DNA from: Allobosea lathyri
GTDB taxonomy: Bacteria; Pseudomonadota; Alphaproteobacteria; Rhizobiales; Beijerinckiaceae
NCBI RefSeq assembly: GCF_900108245.1
Contig: NZ_FNUY01000002.1
Span: 62,001 to 126,000 of the forward strand
Length of the DNA: 64,000 bases
Direction: 5' to 3'
Position 1 is the stretch's first letter. Each line of letters begins with the position of its first letter. Below, piece by piece: positions 56,171 to 64,000 of the stretch. The notes under the pieces are model-generated. The model had not been told where the DNA came from, did not search any database, and saw only the letters and a list, made by a program, of their open reading frames with translations. Both the position numbers and the translations under genes were made by a program.

Positions 56171-56761
56171 ATGAGCGTGTCAGCAGACGGGACGCCGCAC
56201 CAGCCTGTCGACCAGGAGATCGGTGCCGGCTTGCGCAAGCTCCGGCGCAGCCGCGCGCTGTCTCTCGAGGAGCTGGGCGCCAAGACCAACCTGTCGATCG
56301 GCTTCCTCAGCCAGATCGAGCGCGGGCTGTCCTCGCCGACCTTGCGTGTCCTGGCGGGCGTTGCCGACGCGCTCGGTGTCGGTCTTGCCGACCTCTTTCC
56401 CAGCAATGGCGATGCCAGATCCGAGCAGGCCGCGACAATCGTCAGGGGCGCCGGCCGCAGCGAGTTGCAGCTCTGGCGCTCGGGTATTCGCAAACAGCTG
56501 CTGACGCCGAATGCGGAGGGCTCGAAGCTCAATCTCTACGTGGTCGAGATGGAGCCCGGCGCCAGTACCGGCGACGAACTCTACACCCATCAGGGCGAGG
56601 AGGCCGGTCTGATCATGAGCGGCACGATGCTGCTCAGCGTGGAGGCCGAGAGCTGGACGCTGCAGGAGGGCGACAGCTTCAGGTTCCTGTCCTCGCGCCC
56701 GCACCGTTTCGCCAATGCGGCGGCGGGGCAGACGCGGGTGTTGTGGGTGAATTCGCTGTAA
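56171..56761 (+). CDS. XRE-family regulator with C-terminal cupin domain
   Basis: A 196-residue regulator. The N-terminal HTH (IGAGLRKLRRSRALSLEELGAKTNLSIGFLSQIERGLSSPTLRVL spans about 17-61) is followed by a cupin sensor domain (MEPGASTGDELYTHQGEEAGLIMSGTMLLSV spans about 128-158). This is the PuuR-like arrangement of regulators for amine or amino-acid catabolism. It is divergent from the importer/oxidase operon, and the two dyads in between are its probable binding sites, implying control of both directions. Confidence 0.92.
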   Translation: MSVSADGTPHQPVDQEIGAGLRKLRRSRALSLEELGAKTNLSIGFLSQIERGLSSPTLRVLAGVADALGVGLADLFPSNGDARSEQAATIVRGAGRSELQLWRSGIRKQLLTPNAEGSKLNLYVVEMEPGASTGDELYTHQGEEAGLIMSGTMLLSVEAESWTLQEGDSFRFLSSRPHRFANAAAGQTRVLWVNSL

Positions 56762-56779
56762 ATTCCGGTCGATCCTCGC

Positions 56780-57030
56780 CGTCATCCCGGGCAAGCGCAG
56801 CGCAGACCCGGGATCCATCGGAGAGTTCGCCGCCCTTCGACGGATCCCGGATCTGCACCGCTGCGCGGCTTGTCCGGGATGACGTGGAGCTCGGGGAGCG
56901 TGCTGATTTCACTCGGAAACACGCCGTCGTCCCGGGCTTGACCCGGGATCCATTCCGGAAGCGCATGCTGTCATCGTTCAGGCATGGATCCCGGATCGGC
57001 GCCGCTGCGCGGCTTGTCCGGGATGACGGC
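56780..57030. repeat. Two consecutive REP-like palindromic elements
   Basis: Element one spans about 56780-56884 (CGTCATCCCGG...CCGGGATGACG) and element two about 56924-57030 (CCGTCGTCCCGGG...CCGGGATGACGG). They fill the convergent gap between the regulator and the M20 hydrolase genes. Confidence 0.8.
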
Positions 57031-57053
57031 TAGGTTCGAGCGTATTGCGCCCC

Positions 57054-58475
57054 TCAGCCGCCCAGCGACATTGTCAGCGGCGGCTTGACCTCGGCAGGCA
57101 GCGGCGAGGTGTAGCCTTCCTTGCCGAGGCGCTTCTTGTGGTCGGCTTTGGCCGCAGCCATCAGAGCGGGGTCCGACAAGACAGCGGCGCCCGCCGCCGC
57201 CATGGCCTTGGCGACATGGACCATCGCCTTGTGAGCGGCTGGCTGCTTGCCCTGCGCCACGATCTGCCAGGTGTGGAAGGGGGTGCCGATCGCGACGGTC
57301 GGGGCATGGGCCTGAACGGTCGGCACTGCCCAGCTGACATCGCCGACATCGGTCGAGCCGATGGCCGGGTTGCGCTTGGCATCGAGCGGCACGATGAAGT
57401 CTGCGAGCGGCGCGCCGGTATCGTCCATGCCGATGGTGCGCCAGATCGAGGCGATCTCCTGTGGCGACAGTGTCTTGCGGATATCCTCGGCGAAAGCGCG
57501 GTCCGTCTCGTCGAAATGCGGCGGGCCGAGTTCTTCCATGATGCCATGCAGGGCCTGTTCCAAGGGGGGATTGGCCAGCAGATCGGAGACGGCGCTGACG
57601 ATGCGCATCTCCATCTTGGTTTCGGTCATCAACGCAGCGCCTTCCGCGATCTTCTTCACGCGCTGGACGAGTTCGAGCATGCCGCGCAGATCGCGCGCGC
57701 GGATCGAGTAGCGGACGCGGGCATGGGCCTGGACGACGTTGGGAGCGATGCCGCCGGTGTCGAGCAGGGCGTAGTGCACGCGGGCGTCGCTGGGCATGTG
57801 CTCCCGCATGTAGTTGACGCCGACATTCATCAGTTCGACGGCGTCGAGCGCGCTGCGGCCGAGATGCGGGCTCGCAGCGGCATGGGCCGCGCGGCCGGTG
57901 AAGACGAAATCGGCGCGGGTGTTGGCGAGCGCCAGCGGCGGAGCGACCTCCCAGAAGCTCGACGGATGCCAGGTGATGGCGACATCGGCATCGTCGAAGG
58001 CTCCGGCTCGGACCATGAAGGCCTTGGCGGCGCCGCCTTCCTCGGCCGGGCAGCCGTAATAGCGCACGCGGCCTGGAATCTTGTTTTCGGCGAGCCAGTT
58101 CTTCATCGCGGTCGCCGCGAGCAGCGCAGCCGAGCCGAGCAGGTTGTGGCCGCAGCCATGGCCGTGGCCGCCCGACTCGATCTCGCTATGCGCGGCGACG
58201 CCGGCTTCCTGGCTCAGGCCGGGCAGGGCATCGTATTCGCCGAGGAACGCGATGACAGGGCCGCCTTCGCCGGCCTCGCCGATCACGGCGGTCGGGATAT
58301 CGGCGACATTTTCGGTGATCCGGAAGCCCTGATGCTTCAGCTCCGCGACATGCTCGGCGACGGAGCGCTGCTCGGTGTAGCAGACTTCGGGCATCCCCCA
58401 GACGCGGTCGCTGAGTTCGATGAGACGCTGCTTGCTCGCGTCGACATGGCGCCAGAGGTCGTTTCGGTTGTCCAT
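57054..58475 (-). CDS. M20 family amidohydrolase, AbgB-like
   Basis: A 473-residue M20-family metal hydrolase, close in length to AbgB (p-aminobenzoyl-glutamate hydrolase subunit B). The metal motif is GGHGHGCGHNLLG, with CPAEEGGAAKAFMV and the dimerisation-domain motif TGRAAHAAASPHLGRSALDAVELM. The start at 58475 gives the family N-terminus. No abgA partner is adjacent, so the substrate may be another N-acyl or amide-linked amino acid. It may serve the neighbouring amino-acid/amine uptake system. Confidence 0.88.
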   Translation of the reverse strand: MDNRNDLWRHVDASKQRLIELSDRVWGMPEVCYTEQRSVAEHVAELKHQGFRITENVADIPTAVIGEAGEGGPVIAFLGEYDALPGLSQEAGVAAHSEIESGGHGHGCGHNLLGSAALLAATAMKNWLAENKIPGRVRYYGCPAEEGGAAKAFMVRAGAFDDADVAITWHPSSFWEVAPPLALANTRADFVFTGRAAHAAASPHLGRSALDAVELMNVGVNYMREHMPSDARVHYALLDTGGIAPNVVQAHARVRYSIRARDLRGMLELVQRVKKIAEGAALMTETKMEMRIVSAVSDLLANPPLEQALHGIMEELGPPHFDETDRAFAEDIRKTLSPQEIASIWRTIGMDDTGAPLADFIVPLDAKRNPAIGSTDVGDVSWAVPTVQAHAPTVAIGTPFHTWQIVAQGKQPAAHKAMVHVAKAMAAAGAAVLSDPALMAAAKADHKKRLGKEGYTSPLPAEVKPPLTMSLGG

Positions 58476-58578
58476 GATGATCCTGCCTTCAAAAAGTGCC
58501 GGCATTTGAGCAAGGGCGACCGGCCACGTCCAGCCTTCACACGCATGGCGGACGAGAGTTGAGCACGATTGCATGCAA

Positions 58579-58968
58579 TCAGAGAGGCAGGGGTTCGCTG
58601 CACGTCTCCCGTGCGTCGACCATGCCGCGCAGGGCATCGATATGGGCGGCATTGACCGCGATCGTCGCGGCTTCGATGGCGCGGTAATGAGCGACGACGT
58701 CGCGGCCGAGCGGCGTCAGATTCGCGCCGCCGCCTTTGGCGCCGCCGGGCTGCGCTTCGACCAGCGGTTGCGTGAACATGCGATTGAGATCGTCGACAAG
58801 CAGCCAGGCGCGGCGATAGGACATCTTCATGGCGCGGCCGGCGCCCGAAATGGAGCCCGTACTCGCAATCCCCTCAAGCAGTTCGATCTTGCCGGGGCCT
58901 AGCCTGCCGCCGGGCACGAAATCGAGCCGCAGGCTGAGTTTGGTCGAGGGAGGCGGGCGCGCCGGCAT
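58579..58968 (-). CDS. ModE-type winged-helix regulator without molybdate-binding domain
   Basis: A 129-residue protein consisting of the LysR-like winged HTH of ModE: LGPGKIELLEGIASTGSISGAGRAMKMSYRRAWLLVDDLNRMF spans about residues 23-65, followed by the wing TPLGRDVVAHYRAIE. The C-terminal TOBE/Mop domains of full ModE are missing, so how it senses molybdate is unclear. It follows modC by 65 bp in the same direction, completing a modA-modB-modC-modE order. Confidence 0.87.
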   Translation of the reverse strand: MPARPPPSTKLSLRLDFVPGGRLGPGKIELLEGIASTGSISGAGRAMKMSYRRAWLLVDDLNRMFTQPLVEAQPGGAKGGGANLTPLGRDVVAHYRAIEAATIAVNAAHIDALRGMVDARETCSEPLPL

Positions 58969-59033
58969 CGTGGCATCCTTAGCGTGGTCCAGGCGATGCT
59001 AGACGGCTTTCAGGCGCGCTGCACCGCATTCCA

Positions 59034-60128
59034 TCAGGGGGTCTCGACCGACACGCTCTTGATCACGGCGTGGACCGGGTTGCCAACGGCCAGGCCCAAC
59101 GCCGCAACCGATTTCGCGGTCAGGAGCACGGTCAAGGCGTCGCCGCTGCAGTCGATCCGCAAGTGCAGGGTGCTCGCATCCTGACCCGAGCGCTCGCCGA
59201 TCTCGGTGATGGTGCCCGATAGGGTGTTGAGCGCGCTGATACCCGTCAGGGGTGCGAGGCTGACGAGCACGTCGCTTGCCAAGATGCGGACGCGCAGGTG
59301 CTGGCCGAGGGCGAGGCTTCCACGCGCCACCTGCAAGGAGCCGCCGCGCGTTTCGAGCTTTGCCAGCCCGAATTCGGCATCGAAGCCGATGACCCGCGCC
59401 TCGATCAGCGAACTGGCCTCCGGCGCACCCGGTCGCATGGCCAGATCGAGCCGCGACAGGATTTCGGCCGTGGGGCCGCAGGCCGTGATGCGCCCTTGTT
59501 CGACGAGCGCGACCGTCGTCGCCAGCCGCGCGACCTCGGCGACCGAGTGCGAGACATAGACGATGGGGATGCCGACCTTGTCGCGAAGCCGCTCGATATA
59601 GGGCAGGATTTCGGCCTTGCGGGCCTCGTCGAGCGCGGCCAGCGGCTCGTCCATCAGCAGTAGGCGTGGGCTGGACAGCAGCGCCCGGCCGATCGCGACC
59701 CGTTGCTTTTCGCCTCCGGAAAGCCCACCGGGCCGCCGGTCGAGCAGATGGCCGATGCCGAGCAGATCGAGCACCGCGTCGAGATCGCTGCTGTGGCGGG
59801 CCTCGCGCGGCGCGAACCAGTGCCCGAACATCAGGTTCTGCCGCACTGTCAGATGCGGAAACAGCCGCGCCTCCTGAAAGACATAGCCGATGCGGCGGCG
59901 ATGCTTTGGCAGGATGATGCCGCGTGCGGTGTCGACCAGGACCTCGCCATCGACGAGTACGCGGCCCGATTGTGGCCGGATCAGCCCGCCGATGACATTG
60001 ACCAGCGAGGTCTTGCCCGATCCGGATTGGCCGAACAGCGCTGTCAGCCGGCCATTCGAGGTGAAGGCGGCGGCGAGTACGAACTCGCCCAGCCGATGCC
60101 GGACGGCGATATCGAGCACTGGATTCAT
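59034..60128 (-). CDS. modC: Molybdate ABC transporter ATP-binding protein ModC
   Basis: A 364-residue ATPase with Walker A GQSGSGKTS, signature LSGGEKQRVAIGRALL and Walker B LLLMDEPLAALDEARKAE. Residues about 295-364 form a Mop/TOBE molybdate-binding domain (STLHLRIDCSGDALTVLLTAKSVAALGLAVGNPVHAVIKSVSV region). Start overlaps the modB stop (ATGA). Confidence 0.95.
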   Translation of the reverse strand: MNPVLDIAVRHRLGEFVLAAAFTSNGRLTALFGQSGSGKTSLVNVIGGLIRPQSGRVLVDGEVLVDTARGIILPKHRRRIGYVFQEARLFPHLTVRQNLMFGHWFAPREARHSSDLDAVLDLLGIGHLLDRRPGGLSGGEKQRVAIGRALLSSPRLLLMDEPLAALDEARKAEILPYIERLRDKVGIPIVYVSHSVAEVARLATTVALVEQGRITACGPTAEILSRLDLAMRPGAPEASSLIEARVIGFDAEFGLAKLETRGGSLQVARGSLALGQHLRVRILASDVLVSLAPLTGISALNTLSGTITEIGERSGQDASTLHLRIDCSGDALTVLLTAKSVAALGLAVGNPVHAVIKSVSVETP

Positions 60129-60823
60129 GCCGCGGCGATCCGGCGCGCGACGAGCCGGGCCATCGCTTCGGAGATGAACAGCGCGGCGACGGAAATCGCG
60201 ATCGAGATCAGGGTCAGGCGCAGAGCGCCCGCCTCGCCGCCCGGCACCTGCGTGAAGGTGTAGATCGCCGAGGGCAGGGTCTGCGTCTCTCCGGGGATGT
60301 TAGAAACGAAAGTGATGGTTGCGCCGAATTCGCCCATCGCCTTGGCGAAGCTCAGGATCATGCCCACGATGATGCCGGGCAGGCAGAGTGGCAGCGTCAC
60401 TGCAGCAAAGACCCAGGCCGGGCTGGCGCCCAGCGTGCCGGCGGCGTCCTCCAGCTTGCGGTCGACGGCCTCGATCGAGAGCCGCATCGCCCGCACCATC
60501 AGCGGAAAGCCCATCACGGCGCTCGCAAGGGCAGCGCCGGTCCAGCGGAAGGACAGCACGATGCCGAAATACTCATACAGGACCTGGCCGACAGGTCCGC
60601 GCCGGCCGAACCAGATCAACAGCAGGTAGCCGGTGACGACTGGCGGCAGGATCAGCGGCAGGTGAACGGCCGCGTCGAGGACGGATTTGCCCCAGAAGCG
60701 ACCGCGCGCCAGCACGAAAGCGATTGCGAGCCCGAAGGGCAGGCTCGCGATCATGGCAGTGGTGGCGACGATCAGGCTCAGGCGAACCGCCGTCCACTCC
60801 TCGGGCGAAAGCCAGTCGATCAC
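60125..60823 (-). CDS. modB: Molybdate ABC transporter permease ModB
   Basis: A 232-residue permease starting WLSPEEWTAVRLSLIVATTAM, the ModB N-terminus, with HLPLILPPVVTGYLLL and the EAA loop EDAAGTLGASPAWVFAAVTLPLCLPGI. It overlaps modA at one end and modC at the other by ATGA. Confidence 0.95.
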   Translation of the reverse strand: MIDWLSPEEWTAVRLSLIVATTAMIASLPFGLAIAFVLARGRFWGKSVLDAAVHLPLILPPVVTGYLLLIWFGRRGPVGQVLYEYFGIVLSFRWTGAALASAVMGFPLMVRAMRLSIEAVDRKLEDAAGTLGASPAWVFAAVTLPLCLPGIIVGMILSFAKAMGEFGATITFVSNIPGETQTLPSAIYTFTQVPGGEAGALRLTLISIAISVAALFISEAMARLVARRIAAA

Positions 60824-61623
60824 GAAGAGGAGGCAGGCTTGTTCAGCACCGTGAAGCCCTGCTTCTCGAAGGCGGCCTTGGGGCCGGCGCTACGCAGATA
60901 GGTCAGGAAACCCAGCGCGTCGGAATTTGCGGAATCCTTCGTCACCGCAACGGGATAGATGATCGGCGGGTGCGAATCCTCGGGGAAGGTGGCGATGACC
61001 TTGACCTTCGGCTCGGCGGCCGCGTCCGTGGTGTAGACGATGCCGAGCGGTGCTTCGCCGCGCGAGACGAGCAGTAGAGCGGCGCGGACATTGTCGGCCT
61101 GTGCCACCTTGTCCTTCACCTTGTCCCAGCCGCCGAGCTTTTCCAGCGCGGCCTTGCCGTATTTTCCGGCAGGCACCGATTCGACATTGCCCATGGCGAG
61201 CCGCCCGGCACCGAGCGCGGCGCTCAGGTCGACGCCTGGGGCCAACGTCAACTGTGCGGTCGAGTCCGCTGGCGCGATCAGGGCGATCCGGTTGGCGAGC
61301 AGGCTGACCCGCGTCTCCGGCTTGATCAGGTTCTTGCTGGCCGCATAATCCATCCAGTCGAGATCGGCAGAGAGAAACAGATCTGCCGGCGCGCCGTGCT
61401 CAAGCTGCTTGGCGAGCGCGTTGCTGGCTGCATAGGAGATCTTGGGCGCCGGCTTGCCGGTTTCCTTGACCCAGTTCGCCGTGGCCTCGTCGAGCGCGTT
61501 CTTCAGGCTCGCGGCCGCGAAGATCACCAGTTCTTTCCTCTGGGCCTGGGCCGTTCCGATCATCGGGCCTACGCCCATCGCAAACGCCAGGCCGAAGCCC
61601 AGCATCATCCGCCGCTTGATCAT
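60820..61623 (-). CDS. modA: Molybdate-binding periplasmic protein ModA
   Basis: A 267-residue binding protein. After a signal peptide (RRMMLGFGLAFAMGVGPMIGTAQAQ) it has the ModA motifs VIFAAASLKNALDEA, YAASNALAKQLEHGAPADLFLSADLDWMD and VTKDSANSDALGFLTYL. The ATG at 61623 is preferred because the alternative at 61638 lies almost against the Mo-box-like operator at 61643-61666. Molybdate captured here would serve Mo enzymes such as the nicotinate dehydrogenase fusion in this window. Confidence 0.95.
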   Translation of the reverse strand: MIKRRMMLGFGLAFAMGVGPMIGTAQAQRKELVIFAAASLKNALDEATANWVKETGKPAPKISYAASNALAKQLEHGAPADLFLSADLDWMDYAASKNLIKPETRVSLLANRIALIAPADSTAQLTLAPGVDLSAALGAGRLAMGNVESVPAGKYGKAALEKLGGWDKVKDKVAQADNVRAALLLVSRGEAPLGIVYTTDAAAEPKVKVIATFPEDSHPPIIYPVAVTKDSANSDALGFLTYLRSAGPKAAFEKQGFTVLNKPASSS

Positions 61624-61642
61624 CGCGTTACCCACCATTGTC

Positions 61643-61666
61643 CGTTGTGCTTGGACGAATATAACG
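61643..61666. promoter_or_regulatory. Mo-box-like ModE operator before modA
   Basis: CGTTGTGC-N8-ATATAACG: the right half is a perfect ModE half-site (CGTTATAT on the coding strand), the left half is degenerate (5 of 8). Position just upstream of modA fits repression of the molybdate importer. Confidence 0.55.
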
Positions 61667-61804
61667 ATGGTGGCAGCGGCAAGCGCGCCGAGTCAAGATA
61701 CATCGGATGCCGGCTGATCCGGCGCAGCGGCTCGCATTCAGCAGAGACAGGATGAAGATCGCACCGGCGCAGCCGGGCGATTTCAAGATCGGCGCCTAGG
61801 GGGC

Positions 61805-62320
61805 TCAGCCCTTGTGGTCGTCAGGATGCTTGTGCGTCGGATCGACCCAATAGACGGATTCGGGCGCCTCTACGGGGTCGACATCGGTGATGTTGACCAC
61901 CACCGCTTCGTTGTCGGAGCGAACCAGCACGCATTCCAGCGCTTCGTCGGGATTGGCGTTGATCTCCTGATGCGGCACATAGGGCGGCACGTAGATGAAG
62001 TCGCCCGGGCCGGCCTCGGCCACGAATTCCAACCGCTCGCCCCAGCGCAGGCGCGCGCGGCCCCGCACCACATAGATCACGCTTTCCAGCGCGCCGTGAT
62101 GGTGCACGCCGGTCTTGGCGTTGGGCTGGATCGAAACCGTGCCGGCCCAGATTTTCTGTGCGCCGACGCGGGCGTGGTTGATGGCGGCCTGCCGGAACAT
62201 GCCCGGTGTCTGGGCGGTGTTGGGATCGAGCTTGTCGCCGGTGATGACGCGGACGCCGTCATGTTTCCAGCGCGGTTCATGATCGTGATCATGGTCATGC
62301 GGGTGATGATGGTCGGCCAT
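61805..62320 (-). CDS. Cupin-domain protein with His-rich N-terminus
   Basis: A 171-residue single-cupin protein. The N-terminus is a His/Asp-rich tract of about 14 residues, which may bind metal. Cupin motif 1 is TGVHHHGALESVIYVVRGRARLRWG and motif 2 is GDFIYVPPYVPHQEINAN, so metal ligands (three His and a Glu) are intact. The enzymatic role is unknown. It is 91 bp downstream of the MFS transporter gene in the same direction. Confidence 0.87.
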   Translation of the reverse strand: MADHHHPHDHDHDHEPRWKHDGVRVITGDKLDPNTAQTPGMFRQAAINHARVGAQKIWAGTVSIQPNAKTGVHHHGALESVIYVVRGRARLRWGERLEFVAEAGPGDFIYVPPYVPHQEINANPDEALECVLVRSDNEAVVVNITDVDPVEAPESVYWVDPTHKHPDDHKG

Positions 62321-62410
62321 GGGACGCTCCTGCTCCGGTCAGGCTAAAGCAGGACGGCTTCCTCTGGAATAGCCACCTCTCGAATGGCCACGGCGACATG
62401 GCGCCGCGCA

Positions 62411-63940
62411 TCATGAATGCGTCGCCGGCGCGGCTCCGCGCAGGAAGGCGAGGGCGGCCAGCGCAGTCGCGATCATGCCGAGCGTGGCAATCAACGCGGT
62501 CAGCTGCATGCCGTTCACGAAGACTTCGCGCGCCAGTGCAAGCAGGCTCTTCGCGAGTTCCAGTGGCAGCTGGCCTGCTTCCGCGACTGCGCCGCCAAGC
62601 GTGGCGCTGGCGACCCGGGCGGCATCGGCGGGAATGCCGGCGGGGACGGCCGTTGCCATGCCGCCGCGATAAATCGCAGTGGCGATGCTGCCGAGAATGG
62701 CGATGCCGAGCGCTCCGCCGAATTCGGCGCTCGTCTCGGAGATTGCGGCTGCGGAGCCCGCGCGCTCGGGCGGCGCGCTGCCGACGATCATATCGGTCGT
62801 CAGCGTGACCGCTGGCGTGAAGCCCAGGGACAGGATGATCGAGGCCGGAACGACCACGGCGAGGCTTGTGCCGGCGTCGATCTGCGTCAGCAACGCGAAG
62901 CCGACCGCAGCCAGGACAAGGCCGCCGGCCATCACGACGGCCGGCCTTGCGCGGCTTGTCAGCGCAGGGAGAAGCATCGAGCCGACGATGAAGGCGAGGG
63001 CCGAAGGCACGCTCCACAGGCCGGCCTGAAGCGGTGAAAGGCCGGCCACCAGCTGGAGATATTGCGCGATGAACAGGAAGCTGCCGAACAGGAAGAAGAA
63101 GCCGAACAGGTTGATCGCCAGCGACGCGCTGAAGACCGCGTTCGCGAACAGGCGCAGGTCGAGCAGCGGGTCCGCCAGCGCGCGTTGCCGGCGTAGGAAG
63201 ATGGCGCCGAGCGCAAGGCCAGCGAGGATCGCCAGGCCTGCAAGCCAGCTGGCTCCATATTCGGCCATGTGCTTGATGCCATAGATCGCCGCCAGCACGG
63301 CCGAGAGCGAGAGGGCGGCGCTGACGAGATCGATCCGGCCGGCATCGGGATCCTTGAACTCGGGCAGCAGGATCGGTCCCAGGATCAGCAGCAGCACCAT
63401 GACGGGCACGCCGACGAGAAAGACCGATCCCCACCAGAAATGTTCGAGAAGCAGGCCTCCGACGAGCGGGCCGATCGCGCCGCCGGCCGAGAAGCTGGAG
63501 ATCCAGATGCCGATCGCGAAGGTGCGCTCCTGCGGGTCGAGAAACATGCTGCGGATCAGCGAAAGCGTCGATGGCGCAAGCGTCGCGCCCGCAATGCCCA
63601 GCAGGGCTCGCGTCGCGATCAGCATTTCGGCGCTGGTGGAGAAAGCCGCGAGCACGGAGGCCAGTCCGAAGGCGAGCGCGCCGATCATCAGCAGCTTGCG
63701 CCGGCCGATGCGGTCGCCGAGCGTGCCCATCGTGATCAGCGAGCCCGCGATCATGAAGCCGTAGATATCGACGATCCAGAGCAGCTGCGCTGCGCTCGGC
63801 TTCAGATCGGCAGTCAGGTGCGGGACGGCCAGATTGAGGACGGTCAGATCCATCGAATAGAGCAGGCAGGGCAGGGCGATGACCGAGAGACCCAGCCAAT
63901 CCCGTCTCGTGGCCTTCGGGCCTGTATCAGCAATCGTCAT
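62411..63940 (-). CDS. MFS multidrug-type transporter, DHA2 (14-TM) family
   Basis: A 509-residue transporter with about 14 helices, similar in pattern to SmvA/EmrB-type proton antiporters. Motifs include LYSMDLTVLNLAVPHLTADL (motif D-like), LGDRIGRRKLLMIG (motif A), LIATRALLGIAGATLAPSTLSLIRSMF (motif B region) and GAIGPLVGGLLLEHFWWGSVFL (motif C). The ATG at 63940 is preferred over a GTG at 63949. The substrate is unknown; export of quaternary or aromatic toxicants is typical of the subfamily. Confidence 0.92.
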   Translation of the reverse strand: MTIADTGPKATRRDWLGLSVIALPCLLYSMDLTVLNLAVPHLTADLKPSAAQLLWIVDIYGFMIAGSLITMGTLGDRIGRRKLLMIGALAFGLASVLAAFSTSAEMLIATRALLGIAGATLAPSTLSLIRSMFLDPQERTFAIGIWISSFSAGGAIGPLVGGLLLEHFWWGSVFLVGVPVMVLLLILGPILLPEFKDPDAGRIDLVSAALSLSAVLAAIYGIKHMAEYGASWLAGLAILAGLALGAIFLRRQRALADPLLDLRLFANAVFSASLAINLFGFFFLFGSFLFIAQYLQLVAGLSPLQAGLWSVPSALAFIVGSMLLPALTSRARPAVVMAGGLVLAAVGFALLTQIDAGTSLAVVVPASIILSLGFTPAVTLTTDMIVGSAPPERAGSAAAISETSAEFGGALGIAILGSIATAIYRGGMATAVPAGIPADAARVASATLGGAVAEAGQLPLELAKSLLALAREVFVNGMQLTALIATLGMIATALAALAFLRGAAPATHS

Positions 63941-64000
63941 AGGGCTCACCCCGGGCGCGTCGCTGCCGCTCCTGCTGGCTTAGGGCAGCCATGTGACGAT

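Overview
The window reads as a GC-rich alphaproteobacterial chromosome, most probably from Hyphomicrobiales and Bosea-like. The evidence is strong GC3 bias (long antisense shadow frames everywhere), dense ATGA-coupled operons, many ABC uptake systems, a MoxR/Bat cluster, and repeated palindromic intergenic elements of the CGTCATCCCGG...CCGGGATGACG type. The genus is inferred from style, not from a marker gene. I saw no rRNA, tRNA, CRISPR array, intact insertion sequence or prophage.

Layout. 1-2.4 kb: two paralogous dipeptide-type solute-binding proteins, the first cut by the window edge. 2.9-9.1 kb: envelope genes (DUF1254 protein, porin, DUF900 lipoprotein hydrolase, small exported proteins, HAD phosphatase). 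9.2-21 kb: a long leftward run made of a formylglycine-generating enzyme, its type I sulfatase, a fused MFS/spermidine-synthase-like protein, then moxR-DUF58-DUF4381-batA-batB-batD. 21.8-25 kb: a divergent two-component system whose kinase gene has AT-rich patches. 25-31.6 kb: amidase, NHL propeller, Asp/Glu-racemase-like protein, aminotransferase with an Lrp regulator, and an MFS transporter. 32.4-35.8 kb: free methionine-R-sulfoxide reductase and exbB-exbD-tonB, followed by a leftward sRNA candidate of the suhB/MmgR type.

36.2-52.2 kb is the most interesting part. It is a nicotinate-catabolism locus of the reductive type known biochemically from Eubacterium barkeri. It holds a branched-chain-type ABC transporter with fused LivH-LivM permease, a UPF0280 (ApbE-like) protein, a 1474-residue protein joining both iron-sulfur and molybdopterin parts of nicotinate dehydrogenase to 6-hydroxynicotinate reductase, the FAD subunit, a [2Fe-2S] ferredoxin, a ferredoxin reductase, a MarR regulator, enamidase and two AA_synth (DUF1185) paralogues. 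The proposed flow is uptake, Mo-dependent 6-hydroxylation, ferredoxin-driven ring reduction, then ring opening by enamidase to 2-formylglutarate. A shared 18-bp dyad lies in three promoters of this locus.

52.3-58.5 kb: an XRE-cupin-controlled amino-acid/amine ABC transporter with a PuuB-like oxidase, then an AbgB-like M20 hydrolase. 58.6-61.7 kb: modABC plus a ModE-like regulator with a Mo-box-like site; it could supply molybdate for the nicotinate dehydrogenase. 61.8-64 kb: a cupin and a 14-TM multidrug-type MFS transporter.
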